Of a DNA stretch of 18,702 nucleotides, positions 7,743-15,544 are shown in pieces (the first letter of the stretch is position 1; each line of letters begins with the position of its first letter). The position numbers and the translations under genes are program-made. The stretch is from positions 1 through 18,702 of the forward strand of contig DAHWJX010000110.1 in the NCBI GenBank assembly GCA_027343965.1, given 5' to 3'. The notes beneath the pieces were generated by a model that searched no databases, was not told the DNA's origin, and saw only the letters and a list, made by a program, of their open reading frames with translations. The stretch is from JAKACU01 sp021821185 (GTDB lineage Bacteria; Bacillota; Bacilli; Alicyclobacillales; SLC66).

Positions 7743-7777
7743 CCCTTGACAGTAGGTGTACTACCTATTGTCAAGGG
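7743..7777 (+). terminator. Strong intercistronic stem-loop between binding protein and permease genes
   Basis: A 15-bp stem (7743-7757 with 7763-7777, one G-U pair) closes a 5-base loop. No T-run follows, so it is probably not a complete intrinsic terminator. Such hairpins after binding protein genes typically protect the upstream mRNA from 3' decay or cause partial termination, giving more binding protein than permease. It starts 26 bases after the stop and ends 28 bases before the next gene. Confidence 0.75.
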
Positions 7778-7805
7778 CAAATAAGGTCGGAAAGGGGGAC
7801 CACTT

Positions 7806-8708
7806 ATGGCCATGCTGGAAGTTCCACGTTTGCATCCAAGGAGGCGAAATTCGCGCCGTCACAGTGTTCCTTATCTATTTGTGGCTCCGTTTGTCTTGGC
7901 TTTCAGTGTTTTTATGGTTTTTCCGATCCTCTATGCCCTGATCATTAGTTTTTCTAGGTGGCAAGGCGGAAACCTAACGTGGGCCGGTTTGTTTCAGTAC
8001 TCCACCATTTTTTCCGATGGTCTATTTTGGCAAGGTTTAGTGAATAGCCTCATCATTCTTATGATCCAAGTACCGGTGATGCTGACACTTGCCGTGATGT
8101 TTGCTGCAATGCTGAATTCACCGCGTCTAAAATTTAAATCATTATTCCAATTGGGTTTCTTTTTACCAATTTTAATTGATACAACAGCCTATTCTTTGAC
8201 ATTTTCGTTTATTTTGGCTCAACATGGCCTCGTCAATCAATTATTAGGCTTACTTGGAATCTCCCCCATACCGTGGCTAACTTCGATGTTTTGGTCAAAA
8301 GTGGCGGTAATGATTGCGATGACATGGCATTGGACGGGGTATAATGTCGTCATTTTGCTTGGTGGATTGCAATCAATTCCACCTGAGTTATATGAAGCAG
8401 CAAAGGTAGACGGGGCGGGTCCGATTCGACAATGGTTTTCGATGACCATTCCGATGTTGCGCCCCTTGCTTGTTTTGGAATTCATCCTATCCACTATTGG
8501 CACACTGCAATTATTTACGGAACCGTATATTTTAACAGCGGGTGGACCAGATAATTCGAGTTTAACGCCAGTCTTATACTTGTATCAGGTGGGTTTTCAA
8601 CAATTTCATTTTGGGTATGCATCAGCACTTGCGTATCTTTTAGCGATCATCATCGCCATCCTGTCGTTCTTTCAATTGCGGTACACGAGGGAGGGCTCCA
8701 TCCTGTGA
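7806..8708 (+). CDS. CUT1 carbohydrate ABC transporter permease, MalF/UgpA type
   Basis: First membrane subunit of the importer, 300 residues with about six membrane segments. The cytoplasmic N-terminus is basic (RLHPRRRNSRRH), then VPYLFVAPFVLAFSVFMVFP is the first helix. The EAA loop that docks on the ATPase is at about 194-216 (ELYEAAKVDGA...IP), in the usual place. A ribosome site GGAAAGGGGG lies just before the ATG at 7806; a second ATG at 7812 is possible. Its stop overlaps the GTG start of the next permease by four bases (GTGA), so the two subunits are translated together. No large extra periplasmic loop like that of E. coli MalF is present. Confidence 0.93.
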   Translation: MAMLEVPRLHPRRRNSRRHSVPYLFVAPFVLAFSVFMVFPILYALIISFSRWQGGNLTWAGLFQYSTIFSDGLFWQGLVNSLIILMIQVPVMLTLAVMFAAMLNSPRLKFKSLFQLGFFLPILIDTTAYSLTFSFILAQHGLVNQLLGLLGISPIPWLTSMFWSKVAVMIAMTWHWTGYNVVILLGGLQSIPPELYEAAKVDGAGPIRQWFSMTIPMLRPLLVLEFILSTIGTLQLFTEPYILTAGGPDNSSLTPVLYLYQVGFQQFHFGYASALAYLLAIIIAILSFFQLRYTREGSIL

Positions 8709-9541
8709 AAAGTTCGCGGTTTTATCTGAGCGATGTGTGGCTGCACGTCATTGTTTTTGTCGGATTTATCGCTTCCATATATCCCGTCTACTTGATGTTT
8801 GTGTCAGGTACGCAAAACAATCAACAAATTTTTGGCCTGACGCCTGATCTTCTACCCGGACATTCTTTATACGCAAATTACAAAGATTTGATGACTAATG
8901 CAGGATTTAACATTTATCAATCGGTGGGCAATAGTGTTATGATTTCGGTTATCTCCACCATCTTGGCCGTTTTTTTAGCTGCATTGGCAGGATTTGCTTT
9001 TGCTAAATATCGATTTGCGATATCAAAGGGACTTTTTCAAGTGATACTTGTGGCTATCATGATTCCACCTCAGGTCACGTTAATACCACTTTTTGTCATG
9101 ATAAGCAAAATAGGCTTAGCTAACTCGTATTGGGCTATTATTCTTCCTGCAACCGTGAGTATTTTTGGCGTCTTTTTAATGCGGCAATCCTTCTTATCCT
9201 TCCCTGATGAATTGCTAGATGCTGGGCGTATTGATGGTTTAACGGATTTTGGCTTGTTTTGGAGAATTGTTTTGCCACTTTCTCGACCAGCGTTATCGTC
9301 GTTAGCTATTCTTACGTTTCTCGGCAGTTGGACCAACTTGCTTTGGCCGCTTGTCGTTCTTAACAATGCAAGTAGCTATACCATCCCTGTTGCACTCTCT
9401 ACCTTGACGAATACTGTAACACAACCGAATTATGGAATGATGATGTTGGCGGCATCGATTGGTACCATTCCCATGCTAATTTTATTTTTACTCTTACGAA
9501 GAAATTTCATTTCTGGTATCATGGGTGGATATAATAGGTAA
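8705..9541 (+). CDS. CUT1 carbohydrate ABC transporter permease, MalG/UgpE type
   Basis: Second membrane subunit, 278 residues, about six membrane segments. The start is GTG, overlapping the previous stop. The segment GNSVMISVISTILAVFLAALAGFAFAKYRF and the EAA loop ELLDAGRIDGLTDFGLFW (about 169-186, ending in IVLPL) are typical of the MalG side; Asp replaces the first Ala-flanking Glu of the EAA motif. The C-terminus NFISGIMGGYNR is the usual ending for this family (FIxGxxxGAVKG-like). No ATPase gene follows; the operon continues with a LacI-family regulator 20 bases later. The importer must therefore use an ATPase encoded elsewhere, such as a shared MsmX/UgpC-type protein. Confidence 0.93.
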   Translation: MKSSRFYLSDVWLHVIVFVGFIASIYPVYLMFVSGTQNNQQIFGLTPDLLPGHSLYANYKDLMTNAGFNIYQSVGNSVMISVISTILAVFLAALAGFAFAKYRFAISKGLFQVILVAIMIPPQVTLIPLFVMISKIGLANSYWAIILPATVSIFGVFLMRQSFLSFPDELLDAGRIDGLTDFGLFWRIVLPLSRPALSSLAILTFLGSWTNLLWPLVVLNNASSYTIPVALSTLTNTVTQPNYGMMMLAASIGTIPMLILFLLLRRNFISGIMGGYNR

Positions 9542-9561
9542 TTGGATAAGAAGGTGATGGT

Positions 9562-10563
9562 TTGCCAACTCGACATGATGTGGCAAAAAAGGCAGGAGTT
9601 TCGCCCTCTACAGTCTCGCGCGTGATAAATCGCAATGGGTATGTTGCACAAGATGTTCGCCTTAAAGTAGAAAAGGCGATCGAGGAGTTATCCTATGTAC
9701 CAAATCGCATAGCCCGTTCGCTGCGCTTGAACGCATCTATGCAAATTGCGTGTATCACGCATAATATTACCAATCCGTTTTATAGCGAGATCATTGTTGG
9801 GCTTGAATATGTTCTCTTTCAGCGCGGTTATACGTTGTCACTGTACACTTCGAATTTTACAGAAAAAGATTATCGTAGGACGGTTGGGGAACGCATGTTT
9901 GATGGCCTGATTGTGCTGTCACCTGTTGAACTCAGTCGCATTGCGGAGATTAAGAAAATACAAGGTACAATTCCTTTTGCTGTTTACTGGGATTTTATGA
10001 ATGCCTTAACCGTGCCAGGGGTTACCTTGGATTTACGAGCGGCGATGAAACAAGCCACGCAATTTTTAATCAAATTCGGTCATCATAATATTGCTTTTTT
10101 GGGCCATGAGACACGTCGAGAAGAAGAAAATCCGCGGTTTTTGGGGTATCTCGATGCCCATAAGGAATACAACTTACCTATACAAGAGAGTCTCGTGCTG
10201 ACTACGGCGTCCTGGGCCGATTCACCACAATTTGGTTATGAGAAAATGATAACTGTGTTGAACGATAAAGTTTCATTTACCGCATTGGTTGCATCCAATG
10301 ACTTACTTGCCATAGGTGCTATGCGAGCACTTTACGAAAATGGATTGCGCGTACCTGATGATGTTTCCGTGATCGGATTTGATGATTTGGATATAGCACA
10401 GTTTGTGACGCCAGCCCTAACGACCATACGTATGCCGAAACGACAGATTGGTGAAGAACTAGGACATTTACTCTTACAAGAAATTGACGGATCCCGTGCT
10501 ACAAAATCGGTGATTTTGCATTCGAAATTGATCGAACGAGAAACTGTGAGATCGCTTTTATAG
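9562..10563 (+). CDS. LacI-family transcriptional regulator
   Basis: DNA-binding regulator, most likely of the sugar operon that it ends. The 333-residue protein has an N-terminal helix-turn-helix (about 4-24, TRHDVAKKAGVSPSTVSRVI), a hinge helix (PNRIARSLR, about 47-55) and a periplasmic-binding-protein-like effector domain; VIGFDDLDIAQFVTPALTTI and the MG/QIGEELGHLLL segment are standard near the C-terminus. The start is TTG at 9562 with AAGGTG five bases before it. TTG is chosen because it aligns with the usual start just before the DVA motif. Hinge-type LacI proteins bind CG-centred palindromes, which fits the site at 6305-6318. The effector sugar is unknown. Whether it represses or activates is inferred from the family (usually repressor). 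Confidence 0.93.
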   Translation: MPTRHDVAKKAGVSPSTVSRVINRNGYVAQDVRLKVEKAIEELSYVPNRIARSLRLNASMQIACITHNITNPFYSEIIVGLEYVLFQRGYTLSLYTSNFTEKDYRRTVGERMFDGLIVLSPVELSRIAEIKKIQGTIPFAVYWDFMNALTVPGVTLDLRAAMKQATQFLIKFGHHNIAFLGHETRREEENPRFLGYLDAHKEYNLPIQESLVLTTASWADSPQFGYEKMITVLNDKVSFTALVASNDLLAIGAMRALYENGLRVPDDVSVIGFDDLDIAQFVTPALTTIRMPKRQIGEELGHLLLQEIDGSRATKSVILHSKLIERETVRSLL

Positions 10564-10653
10564 GTCTGACGCCTGCTCACTTACGTTGAATGGATAAAGG
10601 TGGTCCCCTACAACACTATGGTTTAATTGGTAATTGTCGTCGTTGATAGGTTA

Positions 10654-10681
10654 AAGCCGCATCCCACTAGGGAAGCGGCTT
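10654..10681. terminator. Hairpin between convergent genes (possible bidirectional terminator)
   Basis: AAGCCGC and GCGGCTT pair over 7 bp, then an A-A mismatch, then TCCC/GGGA and a 4-base loop. It lies 17 bases after the methyltransferase stop (minus strand) and 90 bases after the LacI-family stop (plus strand). Only a short T stretch is present (CTTTAACC, minus strand), so it serves the methyltransferase best. Confidence 0.65.
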
Positions 10682-10698
10682 AGGGATAGATCACGTAT

Positions 10699-11340
10699 TT
10701 ATTGCTTCGGTGCCAGAGCGTAGACAAAATAAACGGCATTGTTGTTAGCGGCATGGTGCATACGTTGCACAGAAAAACCAGCCTCTTCAAGCGTATGCGT
10801 TAAAGCGCCTGGTTGAATGCGAATATTCATCGGCGGTCCAAAGTCACTTTGCACTTGATCCCACTCTACTATGTAGAGAATACCCTCAGGTTTTAAAATC
10901 CTCTTAGCTTCATTTAACATAGCATCTTGTTCCGGTACATCATGAAACATCATCGACATCAGCAAGGCATCGACCGTGTGATTTTCGAGTGGAATGTCGA
11001 TTGCTGAGGCAACAATACCACGCACATTGGCTAACCCTTGTTCATGAGCGCGAGTAAGCGTGATATCAATCATGTTTCGTTGTCGGTCAATCGCGTATAT
11101 CACACCATTCGGTAATTTTTTCGCGGCTGGTATCGTGAAATAACCAACACCACAGCCCAAATCTACCATGTTCTCATGATGATTTGCTAAAAAATCCTCT
11201 AAGATTTCATCCGCAGGCATAAAGGTTTTTCGGTGTTCTTCCACCGCCATTAAAAGAGATGGATCGAACTCTCTAGGTCCATCATGATGATGATGATGAT
11301 GATGATGCGCGTACTCTTGTTTTGTCAATTGTTCATCCAC
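10699..11340 (-). CDS. Class I SAM-dependent methyltransferase with natural N-terminal His8 run
   Basis: A 213-residue cytosolic methyltransferase of the type-11 Rossmann class. Motif I is VDLGCGVGYFT (about 59-69), the acidic residue at the end of strand 2 is Asp85 (AIDRQ), motif II/III region is SAIDIPLENHTVDALLMSMMFHDV, and LKPEGILYIVEW is the post-motif strand. Before the domain lies a run of eight His (12-19), all coded by CAT, preceded and followed by charged residues. The acceptor substrate is unknown; UbiE-like and metalloid methylation are only possibilities. The GTG start at 11340 is preceded by AAAGGAG ten bases upstream; no better ATG exists. It follows the KimA-like gene by 87 bases on the same strand and has its own promoter candidate, so partial cotranscription is likely. 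Confidence 0.87.
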   Translation of the reverse strand: MDEQLTKQEYAHHHHHHHHDGPREFDPSLLMAVEEHRKTFMPADEILEDFLANHHENMVDLGCGVGYFTIPAAKKLPNGVIYAIDRQRNMIDITLTRAHEQGLANVRGIVASAIDIPLENHTVDALLMSMMFHDVPEQDAMLNEAKRILKPEGILYIVEWDQVQSDFGPPMNIRIQPGALTHTLEEAGFSVQRMHHAANNNAVYFVYALAPKQ

Positions 11341-11375
11341 AGACGGGATTCTCCTTTACGCTTATACTAGACCTA

Positions 11376-11404
11376 CAAATACCATACCGGGTTTCTTTGG
11401 TCAA
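11376..11404 (-). promoter_or_regulatory. Promoter candidate for the methyltransferase gene
   Basis: On the minus strand TTGACC (11399-11404) is followed after 17 bases by TATTTG (11376-11381) with an extended TGG in front. The -10 box is weak but the TG extension and good -35 support it. The leader would be about 30 bases. Confidence 0.45.
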
Positions 11405-11427
11405 GGCATTACTGCAGCCCATGTGGT

Positions 11428-13308
11428 TTAGCGTGATAGGCGAAAAGGAACGGTGATCACTTTCACAGATTTGTTGAATACAAGCCAGCCAAGCAAGAAG
11501 CTACCGGTCTTGTTATGTAATAAAGAGTGCCACCAATGACTTGTTAAAAACTGTGGGATAACGATCGTCAAGTGCGCTGAGTCATGTTGCGTTAACTCAT
11601 ATGCAACAAAACGTTGCAATCGTTTGCCAACAGAACGATATTGCGAGTGCATGACAATCAATCGAATTCCAGAATGTAATTTCTCCCAGTCTGCTTCGAT
11701 TTTTTCCGCCGCTTGTTTCATGCCTTCTTCACTATCGGCTGTGACTACATGCACCGCGATCACGTTGTCAAAATGCGTTACAGCGTATTGCAAGGCAGCA
11801 ACAGACGCTTTATTGACTGACGCAATGGGGACGATCGTCAACCCAGGATCATCTTTGTGAAAAGGAACATCAAAATTGTACTTGAGATCTAACTTTGTCT
11901 TATCGTAGTGCGTTTTAATTTTACTGAACAAAACTACCATGAGCGGTATGCTGATCAGAACAATCCATGCACCATCGAAAAAACGCGTAATACCAAAGAT
12001 TAAGCAGGCCGCTGCCGTCAACGTGACACCAATGATACTGCCAACGGCAGACAGTATCCAATTGCGTCCACGTTCGCGCAATAGGCGGACAACCATACCT
12101 AATTGTGATACCGTAAACGTATAAAATACCGAAACACCATATAAAGCAATCAAACTACCGATTTTGGCATCGAATGCAATAGTAAGTATAAGTGAGATCG
12201 CTGTTAAAAAGAAAATACCATTGCTATAAACGAGACGGTCACCTTTATGAAGGATCCAGCGCGGCATGAATCCATCAACCGCCATCGAGGACCATAAAGC
12301 TGGGCAACCTGTAAAAGCGGTGTTGGCAGCAATGAGTAAAATGGCCGTGGTAGACAGCGAGATAATAAAGCTGACGACATACCCGATATCATGTAATCCA
12401 AATATGATCATTGACTCTTGCTGAATGAGCGGAAGATTGGGGTTGTACTGTAAGCCATGCATTAAGGCCAACCCTGACACGATTAAAAACAAGACGCTTA
12501 GCGTTCCGACAAGGGTGAGTAGTAGTCGTTGGGCACGTTTGGGTGATGGTTCTATAAAAATAGGCACTGAGTTGGATACGGCTTCAATCCCAGTCAGCGC
12601 ACTACATCCGTTTGCAAACATGCGTAAAAAGAGAAATAGAGATAGGCCGCTTACTGCTTGCATACCATGAATGGTTGGGAGGTGAATCTCGCTCGGATGA
12701 AGAAGGCCGTTAATAATACCGGCACCGCCAAGAACTAAAATGCTCACGATAAAGAGGTAGGTGAATGGAACAAATAATTTGGCTGATTCTCCAATGCCTC
12801 GTAGATTGATAACCATGATAAAAAGTGTGAAAATAATATTAAACAAAAGTTTATTATGCATTACGATGGGAACGAAAGGAGCTATAGCGTCTACACCAGA
12901 AGCGATAGAGACGGCAACAGTCAGCGTATAGCCAACAATCAAGGTAGCCGCTGCAGATAATCCCCAATATCGGCCAAGATCGTGCAATCCGATGGCATAG
13001 GCTCCACCACCTAGCGGATAATGTTTGATGATGTTCTGATACGCTAAAAACAATAAAAAAGCCAATGCAGCAACGATTAATGTCCCAAGGAGGGAAAACC
13101 CAAGCACATTAGAAACATAGGTGGCCGATGCGCCGACTCCGATGACGGATGCTAAAATGAATTCCATCTGATCTGTCGCATAGGCGACGCTCGAAAGAGC
13201 ATCCGGTGTTAAAATGGCCATACCGCGGAAAATGCCGATTTTTACGTGACTGTTTTCGCGGGTTTTTAGCGGTTTTCCGACAAGCACGCGTTTGATGCTG
13301 TCGATCAT
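11428..13308 (-). CDS. kimA: KimA-like high-affinity potassium importer (APC superfamily)
   Basis: Proton-coupled K+ uptake across the cytoplasmic membrane, by close resemblance to Bacillus KimA. The protein is 626 residues from the ATG at 13308, near the roughly 607 of KimA. MIDSIKRVLVGKPLK matches the KimA N-terminus, and DALSSVAY puts Asp36 and Tyr43 at the same numbers as in KimA. YPLGGGAYAIG, NLRGIGESAK, SGCSALTGIEAVSN and a dozen membrane helices follow, then a cytoplasmic C-terminal domain from about 460 (TIVPIASVNKASV, RLIVMHSQYRSV). An upstream TTG at 13335 would add nine residues but has no ribosome site, while AGGAG lies ten bases before the ATG. KimA proteins are shut by c-di-AMP in Bacillus; control here is unknown. 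No ydaO-type riboswitch fits the short leader. Confidence 0.88.
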   Translation of the reverse strand: MIDSIKRVLVGKPLKTRENSHVKIGIFRGMAILTPDALSSVAYATDQMEFILASVIGVGASATYVSNVLGFSLLGTLIVAALAFLLFLAYQNIIKHYPLGGGAYAIGLHDLGRYWGLSAAATLIVGYTLTVAVSIASGVDAIAPFVPIVMHNKLLFNIIFTLFIMVINLRGIGESAKLFVPFTYLFIVSILVLGGAGIINGLLHPSEIHLPTIHGMQAVSGLSLFLFLRMFANGCSALTGIEAVSNSVPIFIEPSPKRAQRLLLTLVGTLSVLFLIVSGLALMHGLQYNPNLPLIQQESMIIFGLHDIGYVVSFIISLSTTAILLIAANTAFTGCPALWSSMAVDGFMPRWILHKGDRLVYSNGIFFLTAISLILTIAFDAKIGSLIALYGVSVFYTFTVSQLGMVVRLLRERGRNWILSAVGSIIGVTLTAAACLIFGITRFFDGAWIVLISIPLMVVLFSKIKTHYDKTKLDLKYNFDVPFHKDDPGLTIVPIASVNKASVAALQYAVTHFDNVIAVHVVTADSEEGMKQAAEKIEADWEKLHSGIRLIVMHSQYRSVGKRLQRFVAYELTQHDSAHLTIVIPQFLTSHWWHSLLHNKTGSFLLGWLVFNKSVKVITVPFRLSR

Positions 13309-13318
13309 GTGATGGTGT

Positions 13319-13323
13319 CTCCT
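13319..13323 (-). promoter_or_regulatory. Ribosome binding site that sets the kimA start at 13308
   Basis: AGGAG on the minus strand with a 10-base spacer to the ATG. It would lie inside the coding region if the TTG at 13335 were used, which argues for the shorter protein. Confidence 0.75.
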
Positions 13324-13346
13324 ATTCTGTTGCAAATGTCAAACTC

Positions 13347-13374
13347 AATATACCATTTTCGTCAATATTGTCTA
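13347..13374 (-). promoter_or_regulatory. SigA-type promoter of the KimA-like gene
   Basis: TAGACA (13369-13374) and TATATT (13347-13352) on the minus strand, 16 bases apart, with TGG before the -10 box. Each hexamer matches consensus at five of six positions. The transcript would start near 13340, leaving about 32 bases of leader, too short for a riboswitch. Confidence 0.65.
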
Positions 13375-13491
13375 GCTGAGCAAAGATGTTGCTTCCTCAT
13401 TACTGGATGCCTACGATGCAGTCCGTTATGCAATAAGTCATGGCCAGATGATGATGGTTTATTTTTGCAGAGAAATTGGTTTAGGGATAAG

Positions 13492-13538
13492 AAAAGGGCT
13501 GCCCAAAAGTCACGTGACGACTTTTGGGCAGCCCTTTT
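13492..13538. terminator. Intrinsic terminator of serA, 20-bp perfect stem
   Basis: 13492-13511 and 13519-13538 are perfectly complementary over 20 bp around a 7-base loop. A-run and T-run arms (AAAAGGGC...GCCCTTTT) make it work on both strands. It begins 10 bases after the serA stop and also shields the KimA-like gene's promoter from serA transcription. Confidence 0.93.
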
Positions 13539-13547
13539 ACCGATGGA

Positions 13548-15137
13548 TTATAAAGGCAATTCAATGTATTTGACGCGCAAAATTCCTTTTGTGCCTTCAA
13601 TTTCATGGACATGTTCATCGGCGACAGCACGATCGACTGCAATCACCATGAGTGCTTGACCGCCTTCATTGACACGTCCCACTTGCATTGAAGCAATATT
13701 GATACCAGCTTTTCCAAGTACGCTTCCTACGTTGCCGATGATTCCTGGTACGTCATGATGCCATGTCGTAACGAGATAGTCTGACGGAGAAATATCGAGC
13801 GGATAGCCGCCAATGTCAACGATGCGGACGCCAAGTCCTTTGATGTACGTGCCGGCTACAGTGACTGACTCTGTGTCACCGACGAGTGTCACGCGAATAT
13901 GGTTACCGTAGGTTTGATTGCGGGGAATTTTCGTCTCAGATACATCAATTCCCATTTCCTCTGCTAGCAGGGCGACACTGATCAAATGGACTTCTTCTCC
14001 GTAATATTGTTGTAAAATGCCTCTTAACGTAGCACGTGTAATGGGATCTACTTGCAGCTGGGCGGGTTCACCTTCGTACTGTATTTGTACGCTTTGTACA
14101 CCTTGTTGCATGACCTGTGCTGCGAGACTGCCCAATACTTCGCCAAGATCAGCGAAAGGTTGAATTTGTTGCCGAAGTTCTGCTGGTAAGGAGGGCAGGT
14201 TGACTGTATGCGGGTAAACGCCGCCGCGTAAAAGTTGCACAATGCCACCTGCTACGTCGACAGCAACATTAATTTGTGCTTCATTCGTTGACGCCCCGAG
14301 ATGTGGCGTGGCGATAACTTGATGGTACTGAAGCAGTGGATGATCAATAGGAGGTTCTTTTTCGAAAACATCAAAAGCTGCCCCTTGAACGATACCGTCA
14401 TCGAGCGCTTTGCATAACGCCATTTCATCAATAATCCCACCGCGCGCGCAATTAATGATGCGCACACCTTTTTTCATGCGGGATAATTCCTTTTCTCCGA
14501 TAAGGTGATGCGTTTCTTTCGTTAGAGGAGTATGCACAGTAATAAAGTCAGCTTGCGTGATAACGTCTTCTAGTGTGCCAACTTTCACGCCGAGTTTTTC
14601 GGCACGTGCTGGCGTCAAAAAGGGGTCAAAGGCGATTACATGCATAGAAAATGCCTGTGCTCGTTTCGCAACTTCCGCACCGATTCGACCGAGGCCCACG
14701 ATGCCAAGAACTTTATCTCGCAGTTCTGCCCCGACAAATTTATTACGTTCCCATCGGCCATCCAATAACGACTTGGTGGCTTGCGGAATGTGACGTGCAA
14801 GAGCCATCATCATAGCAAAACTGAACTCAGCCGTAGTAATGGTATTGCCATCGGGAGCATTGATGACAAGAATACCAGCTTTGGTTGCCGCACGAACATC
14901 GATATTGTCAACCCCAACGCCCGCACGACCAATAACTTTTAGATTTTTCGCGGCGGCTATGATATCTGCGGTGACTTTCGTTTGGCTGCGCACTAAGAGA
15001 GCATCGTAATCACCGATAATTTCAATAATTTCCGGAGCGGGAATGCCTATTTTTAAATCCACTTGCATATCAGTGGCTTCAAACAGTTGTGCAAGCCCTT
15101 CTTCTGATAAGGGATCGGTGACAAGAATTTTTGGCAT
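13548..15137 (-). CDS. serA: D-3-phosphoglycerate dehydrogenase
   Basis: First committed step of serine synthesis: oxidises 3-phosphoglycerate to 3-phosphohydroxypyruvate with NAD+. The 529 residues match the long Bacilli form. The NAD Rossmann motif is VGLGRIG (about 147-153) with Asp171 (AFDPF) at the end of strand 2. The catalytic triad is Arg232 (NCARGG), Glu261 (VFEKEPP) and His279 (ATPHLGAST). An intervening ASB domain spans about 320-450 and an ACT domain about 455-529 (HDVPGIIGNVGSVLGKAGINI), the usual seat of serine feedback. GGAGG lies seven bases before the ATG, just after a small GC hairpin. The gene is alone, with a T-box leader upstream and a strong terminator after it, so it is controlled by uncharged tRNA on top of feedback inhibition. 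Confidence 0.96.
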   Translation of the reverse strand: MPKILVTDPLSEEGLAQLFEATDMQVDLKIGIPAPEIIEIIGDYDALLVRSQTKVTADIIAAAKNLKVIGRAGVGVDNIDVRAATKAGILVINAPDGNTITTAEFSFAMMMALARHIPQATKSLLDGRWERNKFVGAELRDKVLGIVGLGRIGAEVAKRAQAFSMHVIAFDPFLTPARAEKLGVKVGTLEDVITQADFITVHTPLTKETHHLIGEKELSRMKKGVRIINCARGGIIDEMALCKALDDGIVQGAAFDVFEKEPPIDHPLLQYHQVIATPHLGASTNEAQINVAVDVAGGIVQLLRGGVYPHTVNLPSLPAELRQQIQPFADLGEVLGSLAAQVMQQGVQSVQIQYEGEPAQLQVDPITRATLRGILQQYYGEEVHLISVALLAEEMGIDVSETKIPRNQTYGNHIRVTLVGDTESVTVAGTYIKGLGVRIVDIGGYPLDISPSDYLVTTWHHDVPGIIGNVGSVLGKAGINIASMQVGRVNEGGQALMVIAVDRAVADEHVHEIEGTKGILRVKYIELPL

Positions 15138-15152
15138 GAGAAAACCTCCAAT

Positions 15153-15170
15153 TGCGCGAATGAGCGCGCA
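15153..15170 (-). repeat. Small GC hairpin next to the serA ribosome site
   Basis: TGCGCG (15153-15158) and CGCGCA (15165-15170) pair over six bases with a 6-base loop, three bases from the GGAGG of serA (CCTCC at 15145-15149, plus strand). It could tune ribosome access or mRNA stability. Confidence 0.4.
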
Positions 15171-15224
15171 GAATAATGGTGATAAGAGATATGGTGACCA
15201 TCATGAAAGCGTGTAACAACAATA

Positions 15225-15506
15225 AGAGCTCCTGCCCCATATCCAAAATGAGGGGCAAGCAGCTCGCGCGCTCGCGGTACCACCCTGAGTTCTGCTTACT
15301 TCCCAGCAAGCAGCTTAGTCGGTTTTCTACCGACACGAATAACGTTCGTATCACGTAACCACGTACTGACATGAAAGACTCATGTGTTCATGGTTCACTC
15401 CGGAATGCTAAGTCAGACGATCCAGCATCGGTTCGCAGCAAACACCGACTCTCTGAAGCCATATCATCGACCATTTTCCATCGTCGCTTTGCGTATTTGC
15501 GATTTT
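15225..15506 (-). promoter_or_regulatory. T-box leader (riboswitch) controlling serA, serine specifier AGC
   Basis: Senses uncharged tRNA and decides between terminator and antiterminator. On the minus strand: stem I base GGAA/UUCC, upper helix GAUGAU/AUCGUC, AG-bulge region CAGAGAG, and distal arm with GCUGCGAACC. The specifier loop reads UUAGCA before UUCCGGAG, which aligns with the glyQS leader (GGC then AUUCUUGAG), so the specifier is AGC at 15408-15410, a Ser codon. A stem III candidate is CUGCUU/AAGCAG. The T-box sequence AGGGTGGTACCGCG lies at 15273-15286. The terminator stem is at 15226-15265, followed by TTATTGTTGTT. Serine starvation should thus raise serA expression. The base facing the discriminator is U (UGGU). 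Confidence 0.93.
15226..15265 (-). terminator. Regulated terminator of the serA T-box leader
   Basis: GAGCT...GCCCC pairs with GGGGC...AGCTC across a 13-base loop, and a U-rich tail follows on the minus strand. The 5' arm lies immediately after the T-box sequence, as needed for the mutually exclusive antiterminator. Confidence 0.85.
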
Positions 15507-15512
15507 TTCAGA

Positions 15513-15541
15513 GAATACTATAAATATTAGGTATCGTCAAG
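15513..15541 (-). promoter_or_regulatory. Promoter candidate for the serA T-box transcript
   Basis: CTGACG (15536-15541) and TATTCT (15513-15518) on the minus strand, 17 bases apart. Each matches consensus at four positions. The predicted start near 15506 would begin just before stem I, which supports it. Confidence 0.45.
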
Positions 15542-15544
15542 AGG

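Noticed and set aside
11284..11307. His8 run as a vector tag
   Set aside because: It is internal to a natural-looking gene with its own ribosome site and neighbours; no vector sequence is present.
13309..13490. ydaO-type c-di-AMP riboswitch before the KimA-like gene
   Set aside because: I see no matching consensus segments, and the likely promoter leaves too short a leader.
15079..15372. Minus-strand open frames in the serA leader
   Set aside because: The stretch is explained by the T-box structure and terminator; no ribosome site or family match.
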